Positions 52,269 through 61,635 of a stretch of DNA of 64,000 nt are shown here, piece by piece (position 1 is the first letter of the stretch; each line of letters starts with the position of its first letter). Location: the NCBI GenBank assembly GCA_018267385.1, contig JAFDYN010000010.1, positions 217,380 through 281,379 of the forward strand. The letters run 5' to 3'. Origin of the DNA: Bacteroidota bacterium (lineage in GTDB: Bacteria; Bacteroidota; Bacteroidia; Chitinophagales; LD1). Both the position numbers and the translations under genes were made by a program. The notes beneath the pieces were generated by a model that was not told the origin of the DNA, did no database searches, and saw only the letters and a program-made list of their open reading frames with translations.

Positions 52269-53465
52269 ATGAAAAAGATCTTTACTCCACTGCTGCTGGC
52301 TATGCTCGTTTCACACAGCTATGGCCAGAGCGCCCTGACGCTCACGCAGAGCAATGTGCTGATTCCTACAGATACCTTTTACCTGAACGATGTGACCAGC
52401 CAGATAAGTTCCGCTCCTACATTCAGTGCCAATGCTACGTGGGACTATACCGCTGTCTCCGGCGGCACTCCTGCTTCATACAATTATGTAGCTGTCTCCG
52501 GTGATCCTGATTTCCCTACGGCTCAATTCAAAAGGACAAACTATATCAAAGGGCTCACTCCTGCGGTAGGTTTTTACTTTGACCAGTACTTTGAGATCAA
52601 TGCTTCCGGCGTACAGGCCATAGGTATGCGCATCCCTGCTCAGCAGTTTGGACTAGGCCCCTTTACCGGCAATAGCGCAGACAGCATCTATATACTGGGC
52701 AATGTGATCACGTATAGCTCACCGAGAAACATAGTGGCATTCCCGGCTACAGCGGGCAGCTCATGGGCCAGTACAGTAAGGTGTGTGGCCAATATGGAGC
52801 TGACCGTATCCTCGGCTAGTCTGAACCACGCACCACTGGACGAGGCCTTTTACTTTACCCGTACGGACACTGTGAATGGATGGGGCGTGCTGCAGCAGGC
52901 TCCTGTGAGCGGCTATATGAGCAATCTGCCTGTACTGGCAGTGAGGAGTAACGAATTCTGCATAGATAGCTTCTATCTCAACGGTGCGCCCGCCCCATCG
53001 GCTATCACTACCCCTTTTGGTATCACTCAGGGACAAACATCAGGACCACAAAACTATCGTGAGTATTTCTACATCGAAGGACAGTTTGGGTACCAGATGC
53101 TGTTCAACTATACTGATAATACTTTTAGCTCGCTGTATAGCACCGGCGGCGCTTATCTGAGTAAAAAGCTCCCGGTAGCCACAGGTATCAGTACTATAGA
53201 CCAGGCGCCATCACAGATAGCGATATACCCTAACCCGATATCAGGCACCACATTCAGTATCCGCTGTAGCGATCCCTCTGCTGTAGCCCAGGTCGCTCTG
53301 TATGACATGAGCGGCAGGATGGTACAGGCAGTGCAGCCAGCCGTATATGACGGCAGGGTAGAGGTAGTACTGCCAAAGGCGCTGGCCGATGGGATGTATA
53401 CCTATGCTATAATTGGTAAGGATGGTAAGGTCACGGCACACGGCAAACTGACAGCCGTGAAGTGA
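52269..53465 (+). CDS. T9SS-secreted protein of unknown function
   Basis: 398 aa from ATG 52269 at the start of the signal peptide (MKKIFTPLLLAMLVSHSYG); an upstream ATG frame to 52185 has no signal character. The mature part is beta-rich with no recognised domain. The C-terminus (from about 320) is a T9SS sorting domain: IAIYPNPISGTTF, ALYDMSGRMV, and ends YTYAIIGKDGKV. It is likely displayed or secreted. Alone, with a strong bidirectional terminator after it. Confidence 0.8.
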   Translation: MKKIFTPLLLAMLVSHSYGQSALTLTQSNVLIPTDTFYLNDVTSQISSAPTFSANATWDYTAVSGGTPASYNYVAVSGDPDFPTAQFKRTNYIKGLTPAVGFYFDQYFEINASGVQAIGMRIPAQQFGLGPFTGNSADSIYILGNVITYSSPRNIVAFPATAGSSWASTVRCVANMELTVSSASLNHAPLDEAFYFTRTDTVNGWGVLQQAPVSGYMSNLPVLAVRSNEFCIDSFYLNGAPAPSAITTPFGITQGQTSGPQNYREYFYIEGQFGYQMLFNYTDNTFSSLYSTGGAYLSKKLPVATGISTIDQAPSQIAIYPNPISGTTFSIRCSDPSAVAQVALYDMSGRMVQAVQPAVYDGRVEVVLPKALADGMYTYAIIGKDGKVTAHGKLTAVK

Positions 53466-53496
53466 TCACACACAAGATTTTCATTGCTGCAAATTG

Positions 53497-53540
53497 TTTT
53501 CCCCGCTTGCTCTGCAGGCGGGGAAAATCATTTTTATTAT
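53497..53540. terminator. Bidirectional terminator between convergent genes
   Basis: A 10-base perfect stem TTTTCCCCGC (53497-53506) with GCGGGGAAAA (53518-53527), loop of 11 bases, T-rich tail on the plus strand (TCATTTTTATTATTT). Confidence 0.8.
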
Positions 53541-54319
53541 TTGCCCTTAAAGTTTGCTTTTCTCTTCTCAAGGAATGCTGCGGTGCCTTCCACAAAGTCT
53601 TCAGTGGTCACGCATTTGCCGAAGAGAGAGATCTCTGTATCAAAGCCATCTATGCCGTCTTTGAAGTGAGCGTAGACAGACTGTATCACTTGCGCGATAG
53701 CAAATGGAGCCTTGCTGGCGATCTTGGCTACCATCGCCTTGCAGTGGTCTATGAGTTCTACGGTTTGTACTACATCATTGACCAGGCCGAGCTTCTGTGC
53801 GCAGTGTGCATCTATCATATCTGCGGTCATGAGCAGCTCCAGTGCTTTACCCTTGCCTATCAGCTGCACGAGGCGCTGTGTGCCACCATAGCCCGGTATG
53901 AGGCCGAGATTGACCTCAGGCTGGCCAAACTTTGCATTCTCACTCGCTATACGGATGTGGCAGGCCATAGCCAGCTCGCAGCCACCACCCAGTGCAAAGC
54001 CATTCACAGCAGCTATGACAGGCTTCGGGCACATTTCTATTTTATTGAAAACACTATGTCCGCGCCTGGCCAGCGCAGTACCCTGCTCCTCATCCAGGCC
54101 CTTAAACTCTGCTATGTCCGCACCGGCCGCAAAGGCTTTGTTGCCCTTGCCTGTCAGGACCACGCCCTTGATCTCTGTGTTGGCATATACCTCGTCCATC
54201 ACGTCATTGAGGTCTCCTATCACTGCCTTATTGAGTGCATTGAGTTTGTCTTCCCGGTTTAGGGTGATGAGGAGGATGCCGTTGGTGAGATCGGTGAGGA
54301 GAGTGGTGTAAGATTTCAT
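53537..54319 (-). CDS. Enoyl-CoA hydratase/isomerase (crotonase)
   Basis: 260 aa from ATG 54319; an in-frame start at 54349 adds ten residues and is unlikely. The crotonase oxyanion loop FAAGADIAEFKGL is followed by the catalytic Glu regions GFALGGGCELAMACHIR and PEVNLGLIPGYGGTQRL. Both Glu are present, so hydratase activity is expected. It acts on trans-2-enoyl-CoA in fatty-acid oxidation. No other beta-oxidation gene is adjacent. Confidence 0.93.
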   Translation of the reverse strand: MKSYTTLLTDLTNGILLITLNREDKLNALNKAVIGDLNDVMDEVYANTEIKGVVLTGKGNKAFAAGADIAEFKGLDEEQGTALARRGHSVFNKIEMCPKPVIAAVNGFALGGGCELAMACHIRIASENAKFGQPEVNLGLIPGYGGTQRLVQLIGKGKALELLMTADMIDAHCAQKLGLVNDVVQTVELIDHCKAMVAKIASKAPFAIAQVIQSVYAHFKDGIDGFDTEISLFGKCVTTEDFVEGTAAFLEKRKANFKGK

Positions 54320-54460
54320 GATCTTTTCAAGATTTTTTGATGGCCGCAAATATGGTAAAAACAGTGATTGCTTACGGTTTTGAGGCCAATAAATTGTTGG
54401 ATGCCGGAAGACATTGCGCGGCAGTACTTTGTGTCAAAATGTTTGATATTTTCACAGCAA

Positions 54461-57148
54461 ATGCTATTTGTGAAAACCTACCCCAGCTTATCTCGCCTTT
54501 CTGCGGTGTCCAGATCCGGATTGGTATTTATCCTATTTTTTATTTTTGGAGGGATAGCCGGAGCTACCGGCCTGACCCGGGGGCATGAGCCTGCCTGGGT
54601 GACAATCTCGGATTACGATGCAGCCACTGTCGCACCGCCCGGTCAGCTGCAGGATGGCTTCTTCTTTCTGCTGGCCGATGAGCAGGCAGATGCAGCTACT
54701 CACAGTACTTATAATCGATATGTCAAAAAAATAGTAAGCAGCACCGGCGTGCAAAACTGCACGAGCCTGAGTTTCGACTACAATAAGTCATACGGGCAGA
54801 TGGTGATACACCATATCAACATCATCAGAGATGGCCACATACAGGATCGCCTGGATCTCTCGCGGCTCAAAGTATCTGAAATGCAGCAGGGACTGGCGCA
54901 CAATCAGTATGATGACCAAATGACCGGCCTCCTGCTACTGGAAGACGTACGCGTGGGCGATATACTGGATGTATCTTATACCAGTACGGGAGACAACCCC
55001 ATATTCCCGGACAAGGTGTACGACTACTTTCAGCTGGGCTATGGCATACCGGTAGGCAAAATAACCCGCAGGCTGCTGATACCTCAGGGGCGGCAGCTCC
55101 ACTTCAAGTATATCAATGACGCCGCACAGCCGGCTGAGTCTGTGGCCGGAGGCAAAAAGGTGTATACCTGGGAGGCGAAGGATGTGAAAGCTATCAAGGT
55201 AGAAGACGGCACACCGGCAGGGTATGACCCGCTGCCGGGCGTCTCTGTCAGTGAATATAACTCCTGGCAGGAGGTAAAGGACTGGGCAAAATCTATCTAC
55301 GAGCCTGCAGCCAATGAATCAAGCCCGCAGATCAAAGCGCTGGCGGCGGAGATATCAGGTGCCAATGCTACTGACGAGGCAAAGGTATTGGCAGCAGTGC
55401 GCTATGTGCAGGATCGTATACGCTACTTTGGTATAGAGATAGGGGTAAACACGCATAAACCTAACAACCCGGCCTCGACGCTCAAACTGGGATATGGTGA
55501 CTGCAAAGATAAATCAGTATTGCTCTGCAGCCTGCTGAGGGCCATGGGTATACCCGCACATCCTATCCTGATCAATACCATGAACCCATCGGGTCTGGCA
55601 GACCACCTGCCTACACCGGTCATCTTTGACCATGTATGCGTGCAGGTCACCGTAGCCGGGCAGCAGCATTATTTTGATGCTACAGATGTGCCCCAGCCGG
55701 CAGATATGGCACATTTGCATTTCCCGAATTATAAATACTGCCTGGTGATCACCGACAGCAGTACCGGCCTCACTCCCATACCATACAGCGGAGCCGGATC
55801 CAGCACGCAGACGCATATACAGATCTATGCAGAAGATACCATATCGCCTGCCCGCATGATCGTGCGTACCACATTCAGCGGGCTCGATGCTGATATATTC
55901 CGAGCAAACTGGAACAGCCAGAGCCATGAAAATATCAATCGCAGCTATCTCAATTTCTACGCGCGCTCGTATCCTACCATAGAAACCATGGACGAGGTCA
56001 CCATCCTGGAGGATGATAGTCTGACCAATACGATACAAACAGAAGAAAAGTACCGCATACCTGACTTTTGGGGCGAGGAAAAGGACGGCCACCGTGTGAA
56101 AGAGTTTTTTGCTACAAACCTCTACTCTCAGCTAAACAGGCCGGATGTAAAAAAGCGAAAAATGCCTATAGGTATCAGCTATCCGCTCAACTATGACGAG
56201 GAATACGAGATAGTGCTACCGGGAGACTTTGAGATCAAGAGAGAAAGCACAAGTCTCGAAAACGCCGCTTTCTCTTTTGCGGCATCTTATTTTTTCACAA
56301 AGCCTGACCATACACTGCATCTGCGCTACACACTGAGGACACTGACAGACGCCCTGCCGGCCACAGAGGCTCCCAAATATTTTTCTGATATCCATAAGCT
56401 GACGGATATGATAGACTATAGTGTCAGCCTCAATAGTGCATCTGCGGCATCTGGTTTCAGCATCGTGAACTTTATGCTCTTTCTGGTGGCTATCATAGGC
56501 ACCGGCTGGGGCTGCTACTATATCTACCGGAGGTATGATCCTATACCTCGCAGGGATGACCCTGAGGGCCGACCTATAGGTGGCTGGCTGATACTACCCG
56601 CGCTCAATGTAGCCATCTATCCGCTGGTGGCTGTAGCTTCATTGTTTTCGAAAGCCTTTTTTACTCCCACGGCAGTAAATATCATCACTCATGCCACTGT
56701 GAGCCAGTATGGTGCAGGGCTGGGGTATATCATTTTGCTGGAGCTTGTATTTCATGCGGCACAGGTGCCAGCATCTGTTCTTGTAGCGATATTGTTTTTC
56801 AAAAGAAGGTCATCTGTACCCATGGTATTTACAGTATTCTGGGCGGGCACTATATTATTTGATATAGCCGACAGGATATATTGTGCTTCTATCGGGGTAG
56901 GTACGGAAGCTCAGGATTTCATGGTGCTGTGGCGCAGCCTTATTTTTGCCGGTGTCTGGATCACCTATATGTGGGTATCACAGAGAGCAGGGGAGACCTT
57001 TGTATACCGGGCGCCGGGCTATGTCCCTGCTATGCCCGAGCCTCCGGCATCTCCCTGGCTGCAGGCCATAGAGGATCAGAGCCGCTATGCTCCTCCGGGT
57101 CATGATGATAGCACTGATGGCGATACAGGTACCCCGCACGTAGACTAA
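54461..57148 (+). CDS. DUF3857/transglutaminase-like protein with C-terminal DUF2569 membrane domain
   Basis: 895 aa from ATG 54461, preceded by A+T-rich sequence. A frame opening at 54368 has no better start. Signal-type helix at about 21-36. DUF3857 (about 80-250), then a transglutaminase-like core with Cys348 (YGDCKD), His391 (FDHV) and Asp406 (YFDATD), the full triad. A DUF3858-like beta domain follows. The C-terminal part (about 680-850) has four or five membrane helices of the DUF2569 type (GGWLILPALNVAIYPL; FWAGTILFDIADRI). This fusion of a periplasmic transglutaminase to a membrane domain is unusual. Confidence 0.85.
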   Translation: MLFVKTYPSLSRLSAVSRSGLVFILFFIFGGIAGATGLTRGHEPAWVTISDYDAATVAPPGQLQDGFFFLLADEQADAATHSTYNRYVKKIVSSTGVQNCTSLSFDYNKSYGQMVIHHINIIRDGHIQDRLDLSRLKVSEMQQGLAHNQYDDQMTGLLLLEDVRVGDILDVSYTSTGDNPIFPDKVYDYFQLGYGIPVGKITRRLLIPQGRQLHFKYINDAAQPAESVAGGKKVYTWEAKDVKAIKVEDGTPAGYDPLPGVSVSEYNSWQEVKDWAKSIYEPAANESSPQIKALAAEISGANATDEAKVLAAVRYVQDRIRYFGIEIGVNTHKPNNPASTLKLGYGDCKDKSVLLCSLLRAMGIPAHPILINTMNPSGLADHLPTPVIFDHVCVQVTVAGQQHYFDATDVPQPADMAHLHFPNYKYCLVITDSSTGLTPIPYSGAGSSTQTHIQIYAEDTISPARMIVRTTFSGLDADIFRANWNSQSHENINRSYLNFYARSYPTIETMDEVTILEDDSLTNTIQTEEKYRIPDFWGEEKDGHRVKEFFATNLYSQLNRPDVKKRKMPIGISYPLNYDEEYEIVLPGDFEIKRESTSLENAAFSFAASYFFTKPDHTLHLRYTLRTLTDALPATEAPKYFSDIHKLTDMIDYSVSLNSASAASGFSIVNFMLFLVAIIGTGWGCYYIYRRYDPIPRRDDPEGRPIGGWLILPALNVAIYPLVAVASLFSKAFFTPTAVNIITHATVSQYGAGLGYIILLELVFHAAQVPASVLVAILFFKRRSSVPMVFTVFWAGTILFDIADRIYCASIGVGTEAQDFMVLWRSLIFAGVWITYMWVSQRAGETFVYRAPGYVPAMPEPPASPWLQAIEDQSRYAPPGHDDSTDGDTGTPHVD

Positions 57149-57153
57149 AAAGC

Positions 57154-57190
57154 AAAACCACCTCCCGGCCGAGAAGTGGTTTTAAACTAT
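57154..57190. terminator. Bidirectional terminator between the transglutaminase and lipoprotein genes
   Basis: AAAACCAC (57154-57161) pairs with GTGGTTTT (57176-57183). T runs lie on both sides (TTTTAAAC on plus; TTTTGCTTTTTAG on minus). Confidence 0.75.
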
Positions 57191-57205
57191 GCTGATCGAT
57201 TGATT

Positions 57206-57667
57206 TTAGTTGTTATAGTACCCGGAGAAGTGCAGCGTGCGCACATCTGACTCCTTGGTAGCTGCTGTATTGGTAGCAGTAGCATTGAGCGTAAGCTGTG
57301 TACCGTTCAGTTCTACCGTACCCTTGATATGATAGGTGCCTGTAGACTCTGTCAGCGCATCTGTCTCATCTATGCTGGCCTTGGTAGCTCCGTTCAGAGA
57401 TACATTCTTTAGGATCACATAGGTGTAGATGTAGCTGGTCTCGAGTGCCTTGACCTGTATCTTTAGAGTACTGGCATCCACCTTGCTTACTATGACGTTA
57501 TTCAGGCTGGCAGTAGTGCTGGTACCATCATTAGGCACTGAGGATGGATCGTTGTAAACGCCGGCCCATTTGCTAGCGTAGTCAGTCTCATTTGAGGACT
57601 TGCTGCAGCTGGTCATAAAGGCTGTGGTGGCGAATAGTACTGTGGCGATGAATAGTATTTTTTTCAT
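57206..57667 (-). CDS. Small lipoprotein (paralogue of the next gene)
   Basis: 153 aa from ATG 57667; an upstream ATG at 57697 would precede the signal by ten residues. Lipoprotein signal MKKILFIATVLFATTAFMTSC with Cys21. The mature part is beta-rich, with KWAGVYND, NNVIVSKVDASTLKIQVKA, ILKNVSLNGATKASIDE and GTYHIKGTVELNGTQLTLN. The same order of elements occurs in the 57822 protein. A lipocalin-like or sandwich fold is likely; no function known. Confidence 0.75.
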   Translation of the reverse strand: MKKILFIATVLFATTAFMTSCSKSSNETDYASKWAGVYNDPSSVPNDGTSTTASLNNVIVSKVDASTLKIQVKALETSYIYTYVILKNVSLNGATKASIDETDALTESTGTYHIKGTVELNGTQLTLNATATNTAATKESDVRTLHFSGYYNN

Positions 57668-57768
57668 GACTGGTTTCGTTTTGAATCTTATCTGCATGTA
57701 CGACAGACCAGATCAAAAAGTTTCACAGACAGACAATATTATTTTTGTTTATTCTGGATATAGGCAAT

Positions 57769-57806
57769 AAAAAAGCCTCATAAGCAAATACTTATGAGGC
57801 TTTTTT
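57769..57806 (-). terminator. Strong terminator after the 57822 lipoprotein gene
   Basis: A perfect stem AAAAAAGCCTCATAAG (57769-57784) with CTTATGAGGCTTTTTT (57791-57806), loop CAAATA, symmetrical and T-rich on both strands. Confidence 0.9.
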
Positions 57807-57821
57807 AAAAAAATAGGAAAA

Positions 57822-58223
57822 TTATCTGGAGCCCGTAAAGGCGTAATATTTTACGTCACTGCTATTGGTAGTGCTGGTGCCCGAGCCTGCCAGGGTCAGG
57901 GTAGTGCCACTGAGCGCCCCGGTACCGACAAAGTGATAGGTATCCGTATAACCCAGTATTGCGCCATTTTCATTTACATTGGCCGTCGTGCTGCTGGATA
58001 TCTTGACATTGTACATGGTCACATACGTGTAATACGTGCCACTGACCTGAGTTTGCAGTTCCATTTTGACCGTAGAGTTGTCTACTTTGGTCACGAGGAC
58101 ACGGTTGATGACGCTCCCTGCACTGCCGGTATAGATGCCTACCCAGTTGGTGGTATTGTCAGTTTTGCTACATGACATCAGCATCACTGACATCAGTACG
58201 CCTACGATGATAGATAGTCTCAT
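57822..58223 (-). CDS. Small lipoprotein (paralogue of the previous gene)
   Basis: 133 aa. Lipoprotein signal MRLSIIVGVLMSVMLMSC with Cys18. The mature part follows the same scheme as the 57206 protein: NWVGIYTG, NRVLVTKVDNSTVKMELQ, TMYNVKISSSTTANVNE, TYHFVGTGALSGTTLTLAG. A tandem duplication is likely. Own terminator directly after it. Confidence 0.75.
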   Translation of the reverse strand: MRLSIIVGVLMSVMLMSCSKTDNTTNWVGIYTGSAGSVINRVLVTKVDNSTVKMELQTQVSGTYYTYVTMYNVKISSSTTANVNENGAILGYTDTYHFVGTGALSGTTLTLAGSGTSTTNSSDVKYYAFTGSR

Positions 58224-58251
58224 GTGTATTGGTTTTAGGTGATTGATTGTT

Positions 58252-59136
58252 TTATACAGCTACGCTGCTCATGACTTTGGCTACCATCTCTCCTATAGAT
58301 GCCGGAGAGTCTACTACATGCAGGCCACAGTCACGCATGATCTGCATCTTGGCCGCAGCGGTATCTTCTGCACCACCTATGATGGCGCCGGCGTGGCCCA
58401 TACGGCGTCCCGGAGGCGCTGTCTGGCCGGCTATGAAGCCTATAACGGGTTTCTTATTGCCGTTGGCCTTGATCCAGCGTGCGGCATCAGCCTCCAGGCT
58501 GCCACCTATCTCGCCTATCATCACGATAGCGTCTGTATCAGGGTCATTCATGAAGAGCTCTACAGCTTCTTTGGTCGTAGTACCTATGATCGGGTCGCCG
58601 CCGATACCGATAGCAGTAGATACGCCGAGGCCAGCCTTAGCCACCTGATCAGCAGCCTCGTAGGTCAGCGTACCTGACTTGGACACGATACCTATACGAC
58701 CAGGTATGAATACGAAGCCCGGCATGATGCCTACTTTGGCGCCGCCGGGGGTGATCACACCGGGGCAGTTAGGCCCTATGAGGCGGGACTTGCGGGTGCT
58801 GAGGTAGTTCCTGGCAGTGACCATGTCCTGCACAGGGATACCCTCCGTGATGCACACGATCAGCTCCACGCCGGCGTCAGCCGCCTCCATGATAGCATCT
58901 GCTGCAAAAGCAGGGGGTACAAATATGATCGATACGTCGCAGCCGGTAGCTTTGCGCGCATCGGCTACGCTATTGAATACTGGTTTATCCAGGTGCTTCT
59001 CGCCACCTTTGCCAGGTGTCACACCACCTACTACATTGGTACCGTACTCTATCATCTGAGTAGCGTGAAAGGTACCTTCCTTGCCGGTGAAGCCTTGTAC
59101 GATCACCTTGCTGTTTTTACTTACAAGAACTGACAT
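58252..59136 (-). CDS. sucD: Succinate-CoA ligase subunit alpha
   Basis: 294 aa. The subunit carries the CoA-binding Rossmann domain ([20 protein letters not shown]) and the phospho-His loop in [38 protein letters not shown] and [17 protein letters not shown] are also typical. It makes ATP or GTP from succinyl-CoA with subunit beta (sucC, not in the window). It is 17 bases downstream of the DUF4276 gene, so the island may be transcribed into it. Confidence 0.97.
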   Translation of the reverse strand: MSVLVSKNSKVIVQGFTGKEGTFHATQMIEYGTNVVGGVTPGKGGEKHLDKPVFNSVADARKATGCDVSIIFVPPAFAADAIMEAADAGVELIVCITEGIPVQDMVTARNYLSTRKSRLIGPNCPGVITPGGAKVGIMPGFVFIPGRIGIVSKSGTLTYEAADQVAKAGLGVSTAIGIGGDPIIGTTTKEAVELFMNDPDTDAIVMIGEIGGSLEADAARWIKANGNKKPVIGFIAGQTAPPGRRMGHAGAIIGGAEDTAAAKMQIMRDCGLHVVDSPASIGEMVAKVMSSVAV

Positions 59137-59153
59137 GTCTTATTAGTTTGATT

Positions 59154-59804
59154 TTAATTTTCTAATGTTTCTATCCAGGCATTGAACCGGGGGCACTTTG
59201 CGCGGATATTGGGTAAACCTATTTCGGACGCTAATATAGCCCCATAAACGACTTTATTATAACCTTTAATTAGTTTGTGCAGTCGTTTGGATGGAGCGGT
59301 ATCGGTGCCATCGTTGATTAGCTCGGGGTTAGGATAGTTCAAAACAATATTCTCTATCGTATTTATATCGGCCTCTTGACTAGTAAAGTTATTTCTAAAA
59401 GCACTAATCTGTGTGAAGAGTAATCCTTCAAACTCATGTAGTTGGAGGTAGGGAATGAAACGATGGCGAAGGCCCCCATCTATATCATTCTTCATCGCAT
59501 CTTCAATAAAGCATAGGCGAGTCGATTTGTCCACAATTATCTTTGATTCAGCCCATCCAGGGAAAGAATGTTTATCATATATACCATAGTAGTCAATTAG
59601 GGTTGTGACTAACGAGGTTTTATCCTGTTTTAAGTGATTTTCAATCTGAGTTTTAAGTAAAGGCCACTTGATAATTCCACCACCCGTATGCTTTATCGTC
59701 GGATTTTGAAGAAATATGTTTCTGTGTGAAAAGTGTGGGATGAGAACGTCCTTACAGAACTCCTGTTCTGTTTGTCCTTCTCCTATAACTATGACACGTT
59801 TCAT
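59154..59804 (-). CDS. DUF4276 protein (TOPRIM-like)
   Basis: 216 aa from ATG 59804; the upstream start (59864) lies inside the ATPase frame. The pattern VIVIGEGQTEQEFCKDVLIPHF has the acidic E9 of a TOPRIM-like N-terminus, followed by TLIDYYGI (D71) and the LQLHEFEGLLF motif (H123, E124, E126). This is the DUF4276 family, which is linked by pattern to OLD-type TOPRIM nucleases. The ATPase gene stops one base before its ATG (TAAAATG). Probably a nuclease or effector of the two-gene unit. Confidence 0.82.
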   Translation of the reverse strand: MKRVIVIGEGQTEQEFCKDVLIPHFSHRNIFLQNPTIKHTGGGIIKWPLLKTQIENHLKQDKTSLVTTLIDYYGIYDKHSFPGWAESKIIVDKSTRLCFIEDAMKNDIDGGLRHRFIPYLQLHEFEGLLFTQISAFRNNFTSQEADINTIENIVLNYPNPELINDGTDTAPSKRLHKLIKGYNKVVYGAILASEIGLPNIRAKCPRFNAWIETLEN

Positions 59805-59805
59805 T

Positions 59806-60861
59806 TTATGGCTGAGCTTTTCCAAGAATGTTTTGCTTCCAAAGGTCTCCCAAAGAGTAGGCATCTAACCAGTTTGTGAGATCATCTCTATTCAAACGCG
59901 CAAAGTTTGAAGACCCATTGATTTGATCAACGGTTATAATGTTTTCTGGTTGGAATAGATTGACAAGTTCTACAGATTGCGTTGCTAAAATGACTTGTGT
60001 TTTTTTGGAGGCTACGCTTTCAATTAATCCGGCTAGTTTAGAAATGGCAACGGGATGCAGTCCTAACTCAGGTTCATCAATGATTATTGAGCTTGGTAAA
60101 GTAGGTTGTAGAAAGAGCACTGCTAGCGCAATAAAACGAATGGTGCCGTCAGAAAGATCTGTAACGCCATAAACGGAGGAGCTATATTTATCTTGCCACT
60201 TGAGATTTATGAATCCATTTGCATTCGGTTCTAAAAAGAAATCTGAAAAATATGGAGCAATACTTTGAATTACTTTGACTATTCTGTTATATACCGTTAA
60301 ATGGTCTCTTTTAATACTCCATAGAAATGCTGCTAAATTTTCTCCTTTAGCATATAAAAAATAGGTGTCGTTTTCAATATTGCTGGTTTGATTAAATGGC
60401 GATGTACGACCAGTGTCGTGAAAATGATATTTTTTAAAGCCATTTAAGTAGTTCCGAATATACTTTGCTCTATAAAGGTTCGTTACTTTTACCTTAGCTT
60501 CCTCATTATACTCAGATATTTCCCAAGGATTTCCATTATACCATAGTCTTTCATCACTAAAAAAGAATGCTTCGTCTCCTCTATCTAGTTTAAAAGAATA
60601 TTCATTGACAGAATTATCGAAACTAATCGACGATGAAATACTTTTGGATTCTTCCGTTCCTTTATGCAACATCCTATCCATTCCACCGCTCAGCGCGACA
60701 TATTCTTTTAGCTTTCTATCATAAAGGTTGTTCAAAAACTCAAAAAAGGAAAGAAAATTACTTTTACCTGAACCATTGGCCCCGATGAGAATATTGATGG
60801 GCTTCAGCTCGATAGTAGCGTCTTTGATAGACTTATAACCTTGTATATGGATGGAATCCAT
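59806..60861 (-). CDS. OLD-like AAA ATPase (AAA_21/AAA_15 type)
   Basis: 351 aa. Walker A GANGSGKS (27-34), Walker B IIIDEPELGLHP (D262/E263), the LSDGTIRFIA signature and the switch ATQS (about 294). The central region has helices and an insertion typical of the AAA_21/OLD-like SMC-type ATPases. These ATPases pair with a TOPRIM or DUF effector in phage-defence systems. Its neighbour is DUF4276. Codons are A+T-rich unlike mlaF and sucD. Six bases from mlaF. Confidence 0.88.
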   Translation of the reverse strand: MDSIHIQGYKSIKDATIELKPINILIGANGSGKSNFLSFFEFLNNLYDRKLKEYVALSGGMDRMLHKGTEESKSISSSISFDNSVNEYSFKLDRGDEAFFFSDERLWYNGNPWEISEYNEEAKVKVTNLYRAKYIRNYLNGFKKYHFHDTGRTSPFNQTSNIENDTYFLYAKGENLAAFLWSIKRDHLTVYNRIVKVIQSIAPYFSDFFLEPNANGFINLKWQDKYSSSVYGVTDLSDGTIRFIALAVLFLQPTLPSSIIIDEPELGLHPVAISKLAGLIESVASKKTQVILATQSVELVNLFQPENIITVDQINGSSNFARLNRDDLTNWLDAYSLGDLWKQNILGKAQP

Positions 60862-60867
60862 TTCAGT

Positions 60868-61626
60868 TTAGACTTTTGCGTTTCTACGCAGGTTTTTCAA
60901 AAAGTCGGATGCAAATATAAAATCAAAAAGCTCGCCCTCGGTGATCTGCATGATCTCCTCCCGGTTGCCCTCCCAGTATTTGTAGCCCTCGTGGAGGAAG
61001 ACCACGTGGTCGCCTATGCCCATTACTGAGTTCATATCGTGCGTATTGATCACGGTCGTCATCTGGTACTCCTCGGTGATGTGCTGTATCAGGTCGTCTA
61101 TCACGAGGGAGGTCTTGGGGTCGAGGCCAGAGTTTGGCTCGTCACAGAAGAGGTACTTGGGATTCAGCACTATAGCGCGGGCTATACCCACGCGTTTTTT
61201 CATACCACCACTCAGCTCACCGGGATATTTCTTATTGGTATTGACCATATTAACCCGCTTCAGGCAGGTATTGACCTGTTCGGTCTTTTCTGCTACAGAC
61301 ATGTCTGTGAACATATCCAGCGGAAAGCGGATATTCTCCTCCACTGACATAGAGTCAAAGAGGGCACCGCCCTGAAATAGCATCCCGATCTCGCGGCGGA
61401 TCAGTTTGCGCTCTTTGAAATTCATTTTGGTAAAAGAGCGGCCATCATAGATGACCTCGCCCTCATCGGGCTCTACCAGGCCCACCATCGTTTTGAGTGT
61501 CACGGTCTTGCCGCTGCCGCTCTTGCCGATGATCAGGTTACACTTGCCCTCTTTGAATACAGCAGAGATGCCCTTCAGCACCTGCTGCTCGCCAAATGAT
61601 TTCTTGATATTTTTGATCTCTATCAC
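60868..61626 (-). CDS. mlaF: ABC transporter ATP-binding protein, MlaF type
   Basis: 252 aa from GTG 61626. Walker A GKSGSGKT, ABC signature LSGGMKKRVGIARAI, Walker B YLFCDEPNSGLDP. The SGGMKKR form and the length fit MlaF, the ATPase of the Mla phospholipid-transport system of the cell envelope. Its neighbour is MlaE. The C-terminal NLRRNAKV is encoded in a region that resembles the dispersed CGCAAAAG repeat, so the true end may have been altered. Confidence 0.93.
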   Translation of the reverse strand: MIEIKNIKKSFGEQQVLKGISAVFKEGKCNLIIGKSGSGKTVTLKTMVGLVEPDEGEVIYDGRSFTKMNFKERKLIRREIGMLFQGGALFDSMSVEENIRFPLDMFTDMSVAEKTEQVNTCLKRVNMVNTNKKYPGELSGGMKKRVGIARAIVLNPKYLFCDEPNSGLDPKTSLVIDDLIQHITEEYQMTTVINTHDMNSVMGIGDHVVFLHEGYKYWEGNREEIMQITEGELFDFIFASDFLKNLRRNAKV

Positions 61627-61635
61627 CCTGCCTGT

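Noticed and set aside
53462..54262. Plus-strand frame opposite the enoyl-CoA hydratase
   Set aside because: Shadow of a clear crotonase gene, Cys/Tyr-rich and without a start signal.
60868..60895. Frameshift in the end of mlaF
   Set aside because: The frame is intact and the length is normal for MlaF; only the last few codons resemble a dispersed repeat.
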